From: JAZDGX01 sp964482205 | Lineage (GTDB): Bacteria > Eisenbacteria > RBG-16-71-46 > CAIMUX01 > WJJG01 | Reading direction: 5' to 3' | DNA length: 64,000 nucleotides | Assembly (NCBI GenBank): GCA_964482205.1 | Contig: CAYZWI010000009.1 | Location: forward strand, 85,546 to 149,545 | Part shown: positions 8,215-15,828 of the stretch, piece by piece | How the letters are laid out: each line of letters starts with the position of its first letter | Numbering within the stretch: position 1 is the stretch's first letter | Position numbers and translations under genes: made by a program | Notes under the pieces: model-generated | What the model saw: only the letters and a program-made list of their open reading frames with translations | What the model was told of the DNA's origin: nothing | Database searches by the model: none

Positions 8215-9453
8215 ATGAAGAGGCGTGTTGCGATCACGGGCCTGGGAATGGTCGTGCCCGTCGGCAACGATGTGCCCACCAGCTGGAAGAATCTCATCGC
8301 CGGCCGGGGCGGCATCGGTCCGCTGACCCGTTTCGACTGCTCGCAGTACACCAGCCGGATCGCGGGCGAAATCAAGGGTTTCGATCCCGAGAAGGTGATC
8401 GAGCGAAAGACGCTTCGTCACACCGACATCTTCGTTCAGTACGCGTGGATCGCGTCGCACGAAGCGTTCGCCTCCTCCGGCCTGAACGGCAATCGTCCGG
8501 ATCCCGATCGCTTCGCCGTCATCATCGGCTCGGGGATCGGCGGGATCACGACGCTCGAGGCGCAGCACAAGGTGCTGCTCGATCGCGGACCCGGCCGGGT
8601 CAGCCCCTTCTTCGTGCCCATGATGATCTCCGACATGGCGAGCGGCCAGCTCTCGATCGCCTTCGATGCCAAGGGGCCGAACTTCTGCACCGTTTCGGCC
8701 TGCGCCTCGGGCGCGCACGCGATCGGCGAGGCGTATCGTCTCATCGTCGACAATCGCGCGGATGTGGCCATGGCGGGCGGAAGCGAATCGCCGCTCACCC
8801 CGCTGGCGCTGTCCGGCTTCTGCTCGATGAACGCGCTCAGCACCCGCAACGACGATCCCACCCGCGCCAGCCGTCCCTTCGACAAGGAACGCGACGGGTT
8901 CGTGATGTCGGAAGGGGCAGGCACGCTGATTCTCGAGGAATGGGAATTCGCCCGGCACCGCGGCGCGCCGATCCTCGCCGAGCTCATCGGCTATGGCTCC
9001 AGCGCGGACGCATATCATGTGACCGCGCCTTCTCCCACGGGAGCGGGAGCGGCCCGCGCGATGGCGCTCGCCCTGGCCGATGCGGAGATGTCGCCCGAAC
9101 AGATCGACTATGTGAACGCTCATGGCACGTCCACTCCGCTGAACGACAGGGGCGAGACGCAGGCGATTCGTGCCGTTTTCGGAGCCCATGCGGATCGGCT
9201 GGCGGTGAGCTCGACGAAGTCGATGACTGGGCACCTGCTGGGAGCCGCCGGCGCGGTCGAGCTGATCGCCTGCACTCTCGCGATTCGCGACGGCATCGTG
9301 CCGCCGACGATCAATTACGAAGTGCCGGATCCCGAATGCAATCTCGACTATGTGCCGAATGAGGCGCGCCGCATGAAGGTGCGCACGGCGCTCTCCAATT
9401 CGCTCGGCTTCGGCGGCCACAATGTCTCTTTGATCGTCAAAGCGCCCTCCTAG
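8215..9453 (+). CDS. fabF: Beta-ketoacyl-ACP synthase II
   Basis: Condensing enzyme that elongates acyl-ACP with malonyl-ACP. The 412-residue protein has the Cys-His-His triad: Cys163 in VSACASGAHA, His303 in NAHGTSTPLND and His340 in KSMTGHLLGAAGA. The start is ATG 8215 with a GAAAGGA site; the frame is open further upstream, overlapping acpP, but the conserved RRVAITGLGMV start argues for 8215. It is probably co-transcribed with rnc, 15 bp downstream. Confidence 0.96.
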   Translation: MKRRVAITGLGMVVPVGNDVPTSWKNLIAGRGGIGPLTRFDCSQYTSRIAGEIKGFDPEKVIERKTLRHTDIFVQYAWIASHEAFASSGLNGNRPDPDRFAVIIGSGIGGITTLEAQHKVLLDRGPGRVSPFFVPMMISDMASGQLSIAFDAKGPNFCTVSACASGAHAIGEAYRLIVDNRADVAMAGGSESPLTPLALSGFCSMNALSTRNDDPTRASRPFDKERDGFVMSEGAGTLILEEWEFARHRGAPILAELIGYGSSADAYHVTAPSPTGAGAARAMALALADAEMSPEQIDYVNAHGTSTPLNDRGETQAIRAVFGAHADRLAVSSTKSMTGHLLGAAGAVELIACTLAIRDGIVPPTINYEVPDPECNLDYVPNEARRMKVRTALSNSLGFGGHNVSLIVKAPS

Positions 9454-9467
9454 GGCCGGAAGTCCGG

Positions 9468-10283
9468 ATGAACGGCTTGTCCTCCTGGGTGGCGGCTCTG
9501 CGCCGGCTCTCGCGTCGTCCGTTGCGCGATCGGCAGACGACCGAGCGGGACGAGAGCCTCCACTCGATTCTGCGCGCCTTCCAGACTCGCGCAGGCGTGC
9601 GCTTCCACGATCTCACCCTGCTTCGCCGCGCGCTCACCCATCGCTCCTATCTCGGCGGCGAAGAGGCGCATGGGCCCGAATCGAACGAGCGCCTCGAATT
9701 CCTGGGCGATGCGGTGCTCGAGCTGATCGTCATCGAGTACCTCTTTCAGCGCTTTCCCCTCGATCGCGAAGGCGAGCTCACCCAAAAGAAATCGGTGCTG
9801 GTGAGCAGGTCGGTGCTGGCCGACCGGGCCGAGCGTCTGGGACTGGGGCGGTTCATTCTCTTGAGCGACGCGGAACGGGGATCGGGCGGGAGCGAGCGCA
9901 GATCGATCCTGGCCGACGGATTCGAAGCGATTCTCGGCGGGATCTATCTCGACAGCGGGCTCGAAGAGAGCCGGGCCTTCGTGGATCGCTGGCTGCTTCA
10001 GCAAGCCGACAGGATTCTGCGGGACACCGAGAAGCAGAATTTCAAGAGCATCCTGCAGGAGTTGATTCAGGCGCGGCTGCGCGTGCATCCGCGCTATCGC
10101 GTGCAAAGCGAAGTGGGGCCCGACCACGAGAAGCTCTTCACCGTCGAAGTCATCGTGCGAGGCCGAGTGCTCGGGCGCGGGACGGGACGGAACAAGAAGG
10201 AATCCGAGCAGATGGCCGCCCGCGAGGCGCTCGACTCGGGAGAAGTGAGCCGCTGGCTTCGCGAGCAGCCGGACGAGAATTGA
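9468..10283 (+). CDS. rnc: Ribonuclease III
   Basis: Double-strand-specific endoribonuclease that processes rRNA and other structured RNAs. The 271-residue product has a 35-residue N-terminal extension, then the RNase III domain with the signature NERLEFLGDAVLE at about residues 73-85, a second acidic cluster at DGFEAILGGIYLD, and a C-terminal double-stranded-RNA-binding domain (about 190-262) with the GTGRNKKESEQMAA motif. Position after fabF is common in bacteria. It converges with the minus-strand outer-membrane gene; the 100-bp gap holds two copies of a 30-bp repeat starting at 10285 and 10315. Confidence 0.95.
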   Translation: MNGLSSWVAALRRLSRRPLRDRQTTERDESLHSILRAFQTRAGVRFHDLTLLRRALTHRSYLGGEEAHGPESNERLEFLGDAVLELIVIEYLFQRFPLDREGELTQKKSVLVSRSVLADRAERLGLGRFILLSDAERGSGGSERRSILADGFEAILGGIYLDSGLEESRAFVDRWLLQQADRILRDTEKQNFKSILQELIQARLRVHPRYRVQSEVGPDHEKLFTVEVIVRGRVLGRGTGRNKKESEQMAAREALDSGEVSRWLREQPDEN

Positions 10284-10385
10284 GGCCGGCAACGAACCCT
10301 GCCCGCGACGGCAAGCCGGCAACGCGGAACCTGCCTGCCCGAGGACGGCCCCATCGTGCGCTCGCCCCGTAACGCTGCCCGCCCG

Positions 10386-11747
10386 CTATTCCAGGCGAAA
10401 TCCCGCCGTCACCAACAGGCGCCGTTCCGATTCCTTCTCGCGCAGATCGCTCCCGATCCGCGTGAAATGCCCAGAGGAGTAGGCCGCATCCACGGTCAAC
10501 GATTGCGCGATCAACACCCCGATGCCTGCCGTCCACAGAAAGCGGTCGGGATCGAAGTCCGCCGCCCGGTACACCGGCACGGCCGTGTAGACAGGCTCTT
10601 CCTCTTGTTGCGGGGCCACTTCCTGCAGGAACGCGTCTTCCAACATGACGCGATACGGCACCGGCTCCCACGCGACCCCCGCGCGCACGCGCACGCCCGC
10701 CAAACCGAACTGATCGAGCAGGTATTCGCCTCCCGCGTGCACATCCCAGGTCCGTTCGTACGCGAGCAGCCGCCGGCTGTCGGGATTGCCCGGATCTTCC
10801 TGGTAGCGGAGCGGGCCCTCGTAATCGATCTGAGTCCAGTCGGTGAAGCGCGCGTCGCCGGTCAGGAGCAGGCTGGGCAGGGTCGCACTCAGCCCCAGCC
10901 CCACACGGAAAGGAAGCGTGATGTCTTCGTCGACGGGGTATTCGTCTCCGTAGATGTCGACGATCGATCCTTCGATGTTCAAATAGCGCGGCAGATCGAT
11001 CGCCAGCCCGAGCCGCCCCCAGTCGCTCACGCGGGCGAGCGCGCCCACCGATCCGGTGTATCCGTCGATGTCGGCCTCCAAAATGTCGTGCGTGTCGAAG
11101 CCGCCGGCGAGATCGCGATAGACCCAGTCCTGCGTCCGCTCGCCGTGGATCCAAGTCACGCGCGCGCCCAGCGAGAGGGTGGGGGAGACATCGATCGCAC
11201 CGCCCGCGCTGTATTCCCCGACCTGGCCTTCCTCGAAGAGATCCTCCTGAATGGACCGGCCGCCGAAGTCCGCGCCCCTGCCGTACTGCAGGTCGAGCGG
11301 CCAGGGCGCCATGTACCCGAGCGCGATGACGGCGCTGCCGCGATAGGTGGGGAAGGGGTAGGCGAAGCCGAGCGCAGAAATGCGCGTGCGCGTCAGCTCG
11401 TTCTCCATCGATTGCCCGTGGAAGCTCGTTTCCGAAGTGCGGCGAAGATCGCTCAGCGTCCCCAGGAACTCGATGCGTTGAATGCGCGCCAGACCCGCCG
11501 GGTTGTAGCGCAGCGCGGTCGCGTCGTCGGAGACGGCGATGTAGGCCCCTCCCATGCCGAGCGCGCGCGCGCTCACGGGCGCGTCGCGGGTGAGCGGGAT
11601 GTCGGGCACCCAGAGATCCTCCTGCGCGCCCGCCGGCGTCAGCCAACCGCAGAAGGCCAGCAGAAGCCCTGCCGCGCACGCGAGCGGGCGGACGAACCCG
11701 CGGCGAGGATGACCGCAAGCGAGAGGCGAGACGCTCCAACGCTTCAT
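10386..11747 (-). CDS. Outer-membrane beta-barrel protein, PorV/FadL-like
   Basis: Predicted outer-membrane protein of 453 residues with a signal peptide ending near TPAGAQ. Just after it comes the segment ARALGMGGAYIAVSDDATA followed by YNPAGLA, typical of the PorV/UPF0164 and FadL/OMPP1 group of barrels. The rest alternates short polar and hydrophobic strands and ends in a C-terminal aromatic-type strand, VTAGFRLE. A very good GGAAGGAG ribosome site precedes the ATG, and a promoter candidate lies at 11861-11889. In type IX secretion systems a PorV-type barrel works with SprA, and a SprA-like gene is present at 24 kb, but whether this protein is that partner is inference. A transport role for hydrophobic compounds is the alternative. 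Confidence 0.75.
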   Translation of the reverse strand: MKRWSVSPLACGHPRRGFVRPLACAAGLLLAFCGWLTPAGAQEDLWVPDIPLTRDAPVSARALGMGGAYIAVSDDATALRYNPAGLARIQRIEFLGTLSDLRRTSETSFHGQSMENELTRTRISALGFAYPFPTYRGSAVIALGYMAPWPLDLQYGRGADFGGRSIQEDLFEEGQVGEYSAGGAIDVSPTLSLGARVTWIHGERTQDWVYRDLAGGFDTHDILEADIDGYTGSVGALARVSDWGRLGLAIDLPRYLNIEGSIVDIYGDEYPVDEDITLPFRVGLGLSATLPSLLLTGDARFTDWTQIDYEGPLRYQEDPGNPDSRRLLAYERTWDVHAGGEYLLDQFGLAGVRVRAGVAWEPVPYRVMLEDAFLQEVAPQQEEEPVYTAVPVYRAADFDPDRFLWTAGIGVLIAQSLTVDAAYSSGHFTRIGSDLREKESERRLLVTAGFRLE

Positions 11748-11860
11748 TCTCTCTTCTCCTTCCCTAGCGCATTTCTGGCGCAGGGTTGCTGTTCTCTGTC
11801 GCCGCTCATGCGGGCGGCCGCCGCCATGGCCTTGCCAAATGCGAGCGCGGAATGAGCGGG

Positions 11861-11889
11861 ATGATAGGGCGCGGGCGCGGGATCTTCAA
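11861..11889 (-). promoter_or_regulatory. Promoter candidate for the outer-membrane protein
   Basis: On the minus strand TTGAAG (11889-11884), a 17-bp spacer, and TATCAT (11866-11861) match sigma-70 sites at four and five of six positions. The start would be near 11853, about 105 nt before the ATG. Confidence 0.5.
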
Positions 11890-11966
11890 CGACGCGCAAC
11901 GGCCGGGGCGGCTCGTAGCGGCGCTGACAGGGCGCGCAGACGCATGGCGGGGAATGCACACGCCCG

Positions 11967-12563
11967 TCAGCGGCGGATGCTGCGCTTCCTCGGCTCTTCC
12001 TTCTTTCCCTTGGTCTCGCCCTTCGTCCCGCTGGTGTCGGTAGAGCTTCCCTGCTGTCCCTGCGAAGAGCCGACCGCCGGTCCCGGACTGGGAGGCGCGG
12101 AGATCAGAGGCGCGGGCACGACCAGGGGATTGCGAAAGCGGGTGGAGTCGATGCTCGAGAATCCGTTGCTTCTCGGCCGGCGGACCCAGGCTTGCCGGCC
12201 GGAAGGTTCGCCGGAATCCTTCCCCGAACCGCTGCCGGCGTCGCCGCCCGCCCTGCCGATGTCCTCCGATCCGAGCACCCAGGCATCGTCCTGCCACCAC
12301 GGAGAGCCGTAGTAGTTGATCCACGGCCACGAGGAATGCGTGTAGTAGTCCACCCAGGGGGCGTACTCGACGATCGCCTCGTCGCTCTCCGCGTGGCATT
12401 GCGCGCAACTCTGGTCCCCGGCGGAAACGCTCGAATATCCCTGGGAGCTAGGATGCCGCAGGAGGGTGTAGCACCCTGTGAGGAGAAGCGCGAAAGCCAG
12501 GGCGAGAACCCCTGTCGCGACCAGTCCGCGCTTTCCCTGGAACGCCGAAGGGCTGGAATCCAT
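11967..12563 (-). CDS. Lipoprotein with a single CxxCH motif
   Basis: I do not recognise this 198-residue protein. A hydrophobic N-terminal helix ends in the lipobox LLTGC (Cys31), so it should be lipid-anchored outside the inner membrane. Shortly after comes SCAQCHAE (residues 52-59), the covalent haem-binding motif of c-type cytochromes, followed by an aromatic-rich segment (WVDYYTHSSWPWINYYG) and a long Ser/Gly/Pro-rich, basic C-terminus. A small haem lipoprotein is one reading; with only one motif and no clear distal Met, chance or a metal site is possible. ATG 12563 is chosen because AAGGAGG lies eight bases upstream; ATG 12581 is an in-frame alternative. A good promoter is just upstream. 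Confidence 0.65.
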   Translation of the reverse strand: MDSSPSAFQGKRGLVATGVLALAFALLLTGCYTLLRHPSSQGYSSVSAGDQSCAQCHAESDEAIVEYAPWVDYYTHSSWPWINYYGSPWWQDDAWVLGSEDIGRAGGDAGSGSGKDSGEPSGRQAWVRRPRSNGFSSIDSTRFRNPLVVPAPLISAPPSPGPAVGSSQGQQGSSTDTSGTKGETKGKKEEPRKRSIRR

Positions 12564-12607
12564 GACGATCGCCTCCTTCATGGACGCAACTGCTCACACA
12601 TATGCCC

Positions 12608-12637
12608 AGTATACGGACGGGTTCCATGGGAAGTCAA
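12608..12637 (-). promoter_or_regulatory. Promoter for the CxxCH lipoprotein gene
   Basis: On the minus strand TTGACT (12637-12632), 18 bp, then TATACT (12613-12608). Both hexamers match the sigma-70 consensus at five of six positions. Transcription would start close to the ribosome site, leaving a short leader. Confidence 0.6.
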
Positions 12638-12650
12638 AGACGACCGCTCG

Positions 12651-12679
12651 TGGTCCCCGAGCCCGGGGTCTGCTAGGAT
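12651..12679 (+). promoter_or_regulatory. Weak promoter candidate for the TPR gene
   Basis: An extended -10 (TGC then TAGGAT at 12674-12679) has a poor -35 (TGGTCC at 12651-12656) 17 bp upstream. It would give a leader of about 105 nt. It is divergent from the lipoprotein promoter at 12608-12637. Confidence 0.3.
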
Positions 12680-12789
12680 CCTTTGGATGCGCCCTGCGCC
12701 CGGCCCGGCCGGTTCGGCGCGCGGGCCCGGCCCTGCGCCGCATCCGATGAGATATTCGGCCGGCCGGAGGCGATTCTTGTGAGGGCCAG

Positions 12790-14466
12790 ATGAGAGCATG
12801 TCCGAGTGTCGTCGGCCTCGTCCTGCTTGCCGCCTCCATGACGGCCTCCGCCGCCGTCGTTCCCGTCTTGCCGGACAGCTTGGGTCTGAGCACGCGGGCG
12901 TGGACGGTCTTTTCCATGGGGCTGCAGGCCGAGTTCGACGGCCATCCCGCCGAGGCCCTTCAGCGCTACCTGGAAGCCGAGGCTCTCGGAGCCGCGGACG
13001 GGGAGCTGCTCACCCGCAAGGCCATTTGCCTGATGCAGCTCCAGCGGTTCGAGGAGGCGCGTGCCACGGCCGTGCAGGCGGTCGCGGCCGACTCTTCCCA
13101 AGCGGATGCCTATGCGGTTCTAGGCAGCGCTGAGACGAGCCTGCGGCGCTTTCCGGAAGCGGTCGAGCCCCTTCGCAAGGCGGTGCGACTCCGTCCCGAC
13201 GCGCGCACGCTGCACCTGCTCTCCACCGTTCTCGAAGGCCTCGGCCGCAAAGAGGAGGCGCTCGAGCCGATCACGCGTCTGATCGAAATTTCGGGCAACT
13301 ACATGCTGCTCATGCGGCGCGGGCGGATCCTGGAGGAGCTTGGGCGCCTGCAGGAAGCAGTGGACGATTACTGGGATGTCGTACGCGAAGACCCCGAGCA
13401 TCTGCACGCGGCCGAATCGCTCGAGCGCGTGCTCACCCGTCTCGAGCGCAAAGAGGAGCTCATCTCGCTGCGCCGGTACCTGGTCGAACGCTTTCCCCAG
13501 CGCGCGGAGACGCGCTGGGCGCTCATTCGCGAGCTCGTGGAGCAGGAACGCTGGGACGAAGCGGAAGAGGAGATCACCGAGTACCGTCTGCTCTATCCGG
13601 ACGATCCGATGTCGTTCGTGCAGCTGGGACTGGTCGCCTATCGCCGGGGCGAGACGGAGCGAGGATTGCTGCTCCTCGACGAAGCGGTGAAGCTCGGCCC
13701 GGCGGTTCCGCGCGTGTTGCGCTGGCGGATGCGGATCATGTTCTCCGAAGGCATGATCGATTCGGCCATGGCGAACGCGACGCGGTTGCTGGCGCTGCAG
13801 CCCGACGACGCCGAGGCCTGGCGCGTCCTCGCCTTCGGTCGCGTGCAGATGAACGAGCTCGATGAGGCGGTCGCCGCGCTGCGGCAGTGGGCCGCCGCCG
13901 ATTCCTTCGACGCGCACCCCTGGCTGCTGCTCGCGAGCATCCATCGCCTGCGCGAAGAGCCGGTCGAAGGGCGCGACGCGATTCGCAAGGCGCTGCGTCT
14001 CGATCCCGAAAACGCCGATGCGCTGCTCGAGTGGGCCGCGTATCTGGAGGAGGAAGATCGCATCGAGGAAGCGGAGAGCACCCTCAGGCCGCTGATCGAA
14101 GCCGATTCCTCCGACGCCCGCGCGCTCAACTTCGTCGGTTACATGCTGGCCGAGCGCGGCCGCCGGCTGGAGGAGGCCGAGAAGTACATCCAGGAAGCGT
14201 TCGACCTGGACCCGGACAACCCGGCAATCCTCGACAGCATGGGTTGGCTCTGGTACAAGAAGGAGGATCTCGCTCGCGCCGAGCGATGGCTCAGGCGGGC
14301 CATTGAAAAGGGCGGGCGGCACCCGGAGATTTTCGCGCATCTCGCGACGGTTCAAATGGAGCGAAAGAACCGGGAAGACGCGATCTCCACGCTGGAGAAG
14401 GGCCTCGAGCTGAACCCGGAAGCGAAGGAGTTGCGCAGACTCCTCGACAGCCTGGGAGCGGATTAG
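12790..14466 (+). CDS. Exported tetratricopeptide-repeat protein
   Basis: A 558-residue protein with a signal peptide (hydrophobic stretch at about 8-22, ending near TASAAV) and then at least a dozen TPR-like helical pairs. Clear units include the segments with DADSSQADAYAVLGSAE-type spacing, LDPENADALLEWAAYLEEE and LDPDNPAILDSMGWLWYKK. TPR arrays bind other proteins; this one would work in the periplasm or at the outer membrane. It is followed by a gap of about 85 bp and then an ECF sigma factor gene, so it may feed into or be controlled by that regulator, but this is inference. The start ATG is the first that gives a complete signal peptide. Confidence 0.85.
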   Translation: MRACPSVVGLVLLAASMTASAAVVPVLPDSLGLSTRAWTVFSMGLQAEFDGHPAEALQRYLEAEALGAADGELLTRKAICLMQLQRFEEARATAVQAVAADSSQADAYAVLGSAETSLRRFPEAVEPLRKAVRLRPDARTLHLLSTVLEGLGRKEEALEPITRLIEISGNYMLLMRRGRILEELGRLQEAVDDYWDVVREDPEHLHAAESLERVLTRLERKEELISLRRYLVERFPQRAETRWALIRELVEQERWDEAEEEITEYRLLYPDDPMSFVQLGLVAYRRGETERGLLLLDEAVKLGPAVPRVLRWRMRIMFSEGMIDSAMANATRLLALQPDDAEAWRVLAFGRVQMNELDEAVAALRQWAAADSFDAHPWLLLASIHRLREEPVEGRDAIRKALRLDPENADALLEWAAYLEEEDRIEEAESTLRPLIEADSSDARALNFVGYMLAERGRRLEEAEKYIQEAFDLDPDNPAILDSMGWLWYKKEDLARAERWLRRAIEKGGRHPEIFAHLATVQMERKNREDAISTLEKGLELNPEAKELRRLLDSLGAD

Positions 14467-14492
14467 TTTACTGCTTACGAGTACTGCTGTTG

Positions 14493-14526
14493 GCCGCCAC
14501 GCGGAATCGGAACTCCCCGTGGCGGC
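14493..14526. promoter_or_regulatory. Inverted repeat with an ECF-type -35 before the sigma gene
   Basis: Nine-base arms (14493-14501 and 14518-14526) flank a 16-nt loop. Inside the loop GGAACT (14509-14514) matches the -35 element of many ECF promoters, which would suit autoregulation of the sigma gene at 14552. No convincing -10 is visible, so the site is speculative. Confidence 0.25.
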
Positions 14527-14551
14527 TTGGGTAGCACGCAGAGGACTTGGC

Positions 14552-15175
14552 ATGCAGCCGGTCGACGAGCAATCCGGGCAGGGCCTGCAGTCCCTCGCGG
14601 ATGAAGACTTGATGGAGAAGATCGTCGAAGGCAACGAACTCGCCTTCGAGCTTCTCGTCAAGCGGTACCAGGCGAAGATCACGAACCTGGTCCATCGATT
14701 CATCTACGATCGCGACCGGGCCGTGGAAATCGCGCAGGAGGTGTTCCTGCGCGTCTTCCTCCACCGGAAGCGGTACCGTCGCAGCGGCCGCTTCAGCACC
14801 TGGATCTACACCATCGCCGTCAACCTGGCGAAGAATGAACTGAGGCGCAAGTCGCGCCTGCGGGGGGTCACGAGCCTCGACAACCTGCTGGAGATCGCGG
14901 GCGACTCGGGTGCGTACCTGGCCGACAAGAGGCCGGGGCCCGATCAGCACACGCACCAGCACAAAGTGGAAGAAACGGTCATGGCGGCGATTCAGCAACT
15001 GCCGCCGAAATATCGGGAGGTCATTCTCCTCAGGGACATTCAACAATTGACCTATGAGGAGATCGAGCAGGTGCTGAACATCCCGGGCGGAACGGTGCGA
15101 AGCCGGATCAACCGGGCGCGCAGCGCTCTCAAGCAGATCCTGGATCCGATTCTCGGGCGGAGGGAGACATCATGA
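14552..15175 (+). CDS. ECF-family RNA polymerase sigma factor
   Basis: Extracytoplasmic-function sigma factor of 207 residues. Region 2 shows NELAFELLVKRYQ, the core-binding motif, and YDRDRAVEIAQEVFLRVF, the region 2.2-2.3 helix. Region 4 ends with LRDIQQLTYEEIEQVLN and GGTVRSRINRARSALKQ, the helix-turn-helix that reads the -35. ATG 14552 is preferred, with AGAGGA six bases upstream; GTG 14519 is an in-frame alternative. The stop overlaps the start of the anti-sigma gene by four bases, so the pair is translationally coupled. It is closest in form to RpoE/SigW-like factors that respond to envelope stress. Confidence 0.94.
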   Translation: MQPVDEQSGQGLQSLADEDLMEKIVEGNELAFELLVKRYQAKITNLVHRFIYDRDRAVEIAQEVFLRVFLHRKRYRRSGRFSTWIYTIAVNLAKNELRRKSRLRGVTSLDNLLEIAGDSGAYLADKRPGPDQHTHQHKVEETVMAAIQQLPPKYREVILLRDIQQLTYEEIEQVLNIPGGTVRSRINRARSALKQILDPILGRRETS

Positions 15176-15828
15176 AGTGCAAGGCAGCTCGCCGGCGGTT
15201 CTCGGCCTGCGTGGACCGCGACCTGACGTTCGAGGAGGAGTCGCAGGTGCGCGAGCACCTGCGGGAATGCGCGGATTGCGCTGATCAACTGGAACGCGTC
15301 GAGCGCATGGTCGCGCTGCTCGACAGCCTGCCGGAAACCGATCCCGGCCCCGGATTCTATGCGGCCGTTCAACGGCGGATCCGCGAGGCCTCGCCGGAAA
15401 TGGCGGGCGAGGGCGAACCGGGGACCGGATTCTTCCATCAGCTCTGGGAGCGTCTGACCGTGCCCGCGCGCAAGCCGGCGTTCGGCGCGGCGTTCCTCGG
15501 CCTCGCGGTCGGGATTTTCGCGGGCGTCAGCGGCGGCCCGCAGGTGGCGCAGTGGATCCGTGGTTCGCAAACGCCCGCTCGCCTCGCCTCCAACGCCGGC
15601 ACATCCGCATCCCGACTCACGCTCCCCGAAACCGCTTCCCGCAGCCCGCTTGCCGATCTGGATCTGAGCCATCTCGAGGCTCTTGGCGATACGGTTCGTC
15701 TCGAGAGCGATCCCGAATTCGTGCTCGAGCGCTACACGGCCGACCCGCAGCGGGGCCTGATTCCCGCCGAAGCGAATTACGGACGGCAGGTATCGGACGA
15801 ACAGAGTGAAGTGTTCATCACCTTCTGA
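15172..15828 (+). CDS. Zinc-finger anti-sigma factor, membrane-anchored
   Basis: The 218-residue product has an N-terminal zf-HC2 anti-sigma domain: Cys3 and the cluster HLRECADCADQL supply the His and two Cys of the ZAS zinc site. A hydrophobic segment (about residues 103-122, AFGAAFLGLAVGIFAGVSGG) would cross the inner membrane once, leaving a C-terminal periplasmic part of about 95 residues. It overlaps the sigma gene by four bases (ATGA), the usual coupling of sigma and anti-sigma. It should hold the sigma factor inactive until a signal destroys or changes it. The next gene overlaps its end. Confidence 0.9.
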   Translation: MKCKAARRRFSACVDRDLTFEEESQVREHLRECADCADQLERVERMVALLDSLPETDPGPGFYAAVQRRIREASPEMAGEGEPGTGFFHQLWERLTVPARKPAFGAAFLGLAVGIFAGVSGGPQVAQWIRGSQTPARLASNAGTSASRLTLPETASRSPLADLDLSHLEALGDTVRLESDPEFVLERYTADPQRGLIPAEANYGRQVSDEQSEVFITF

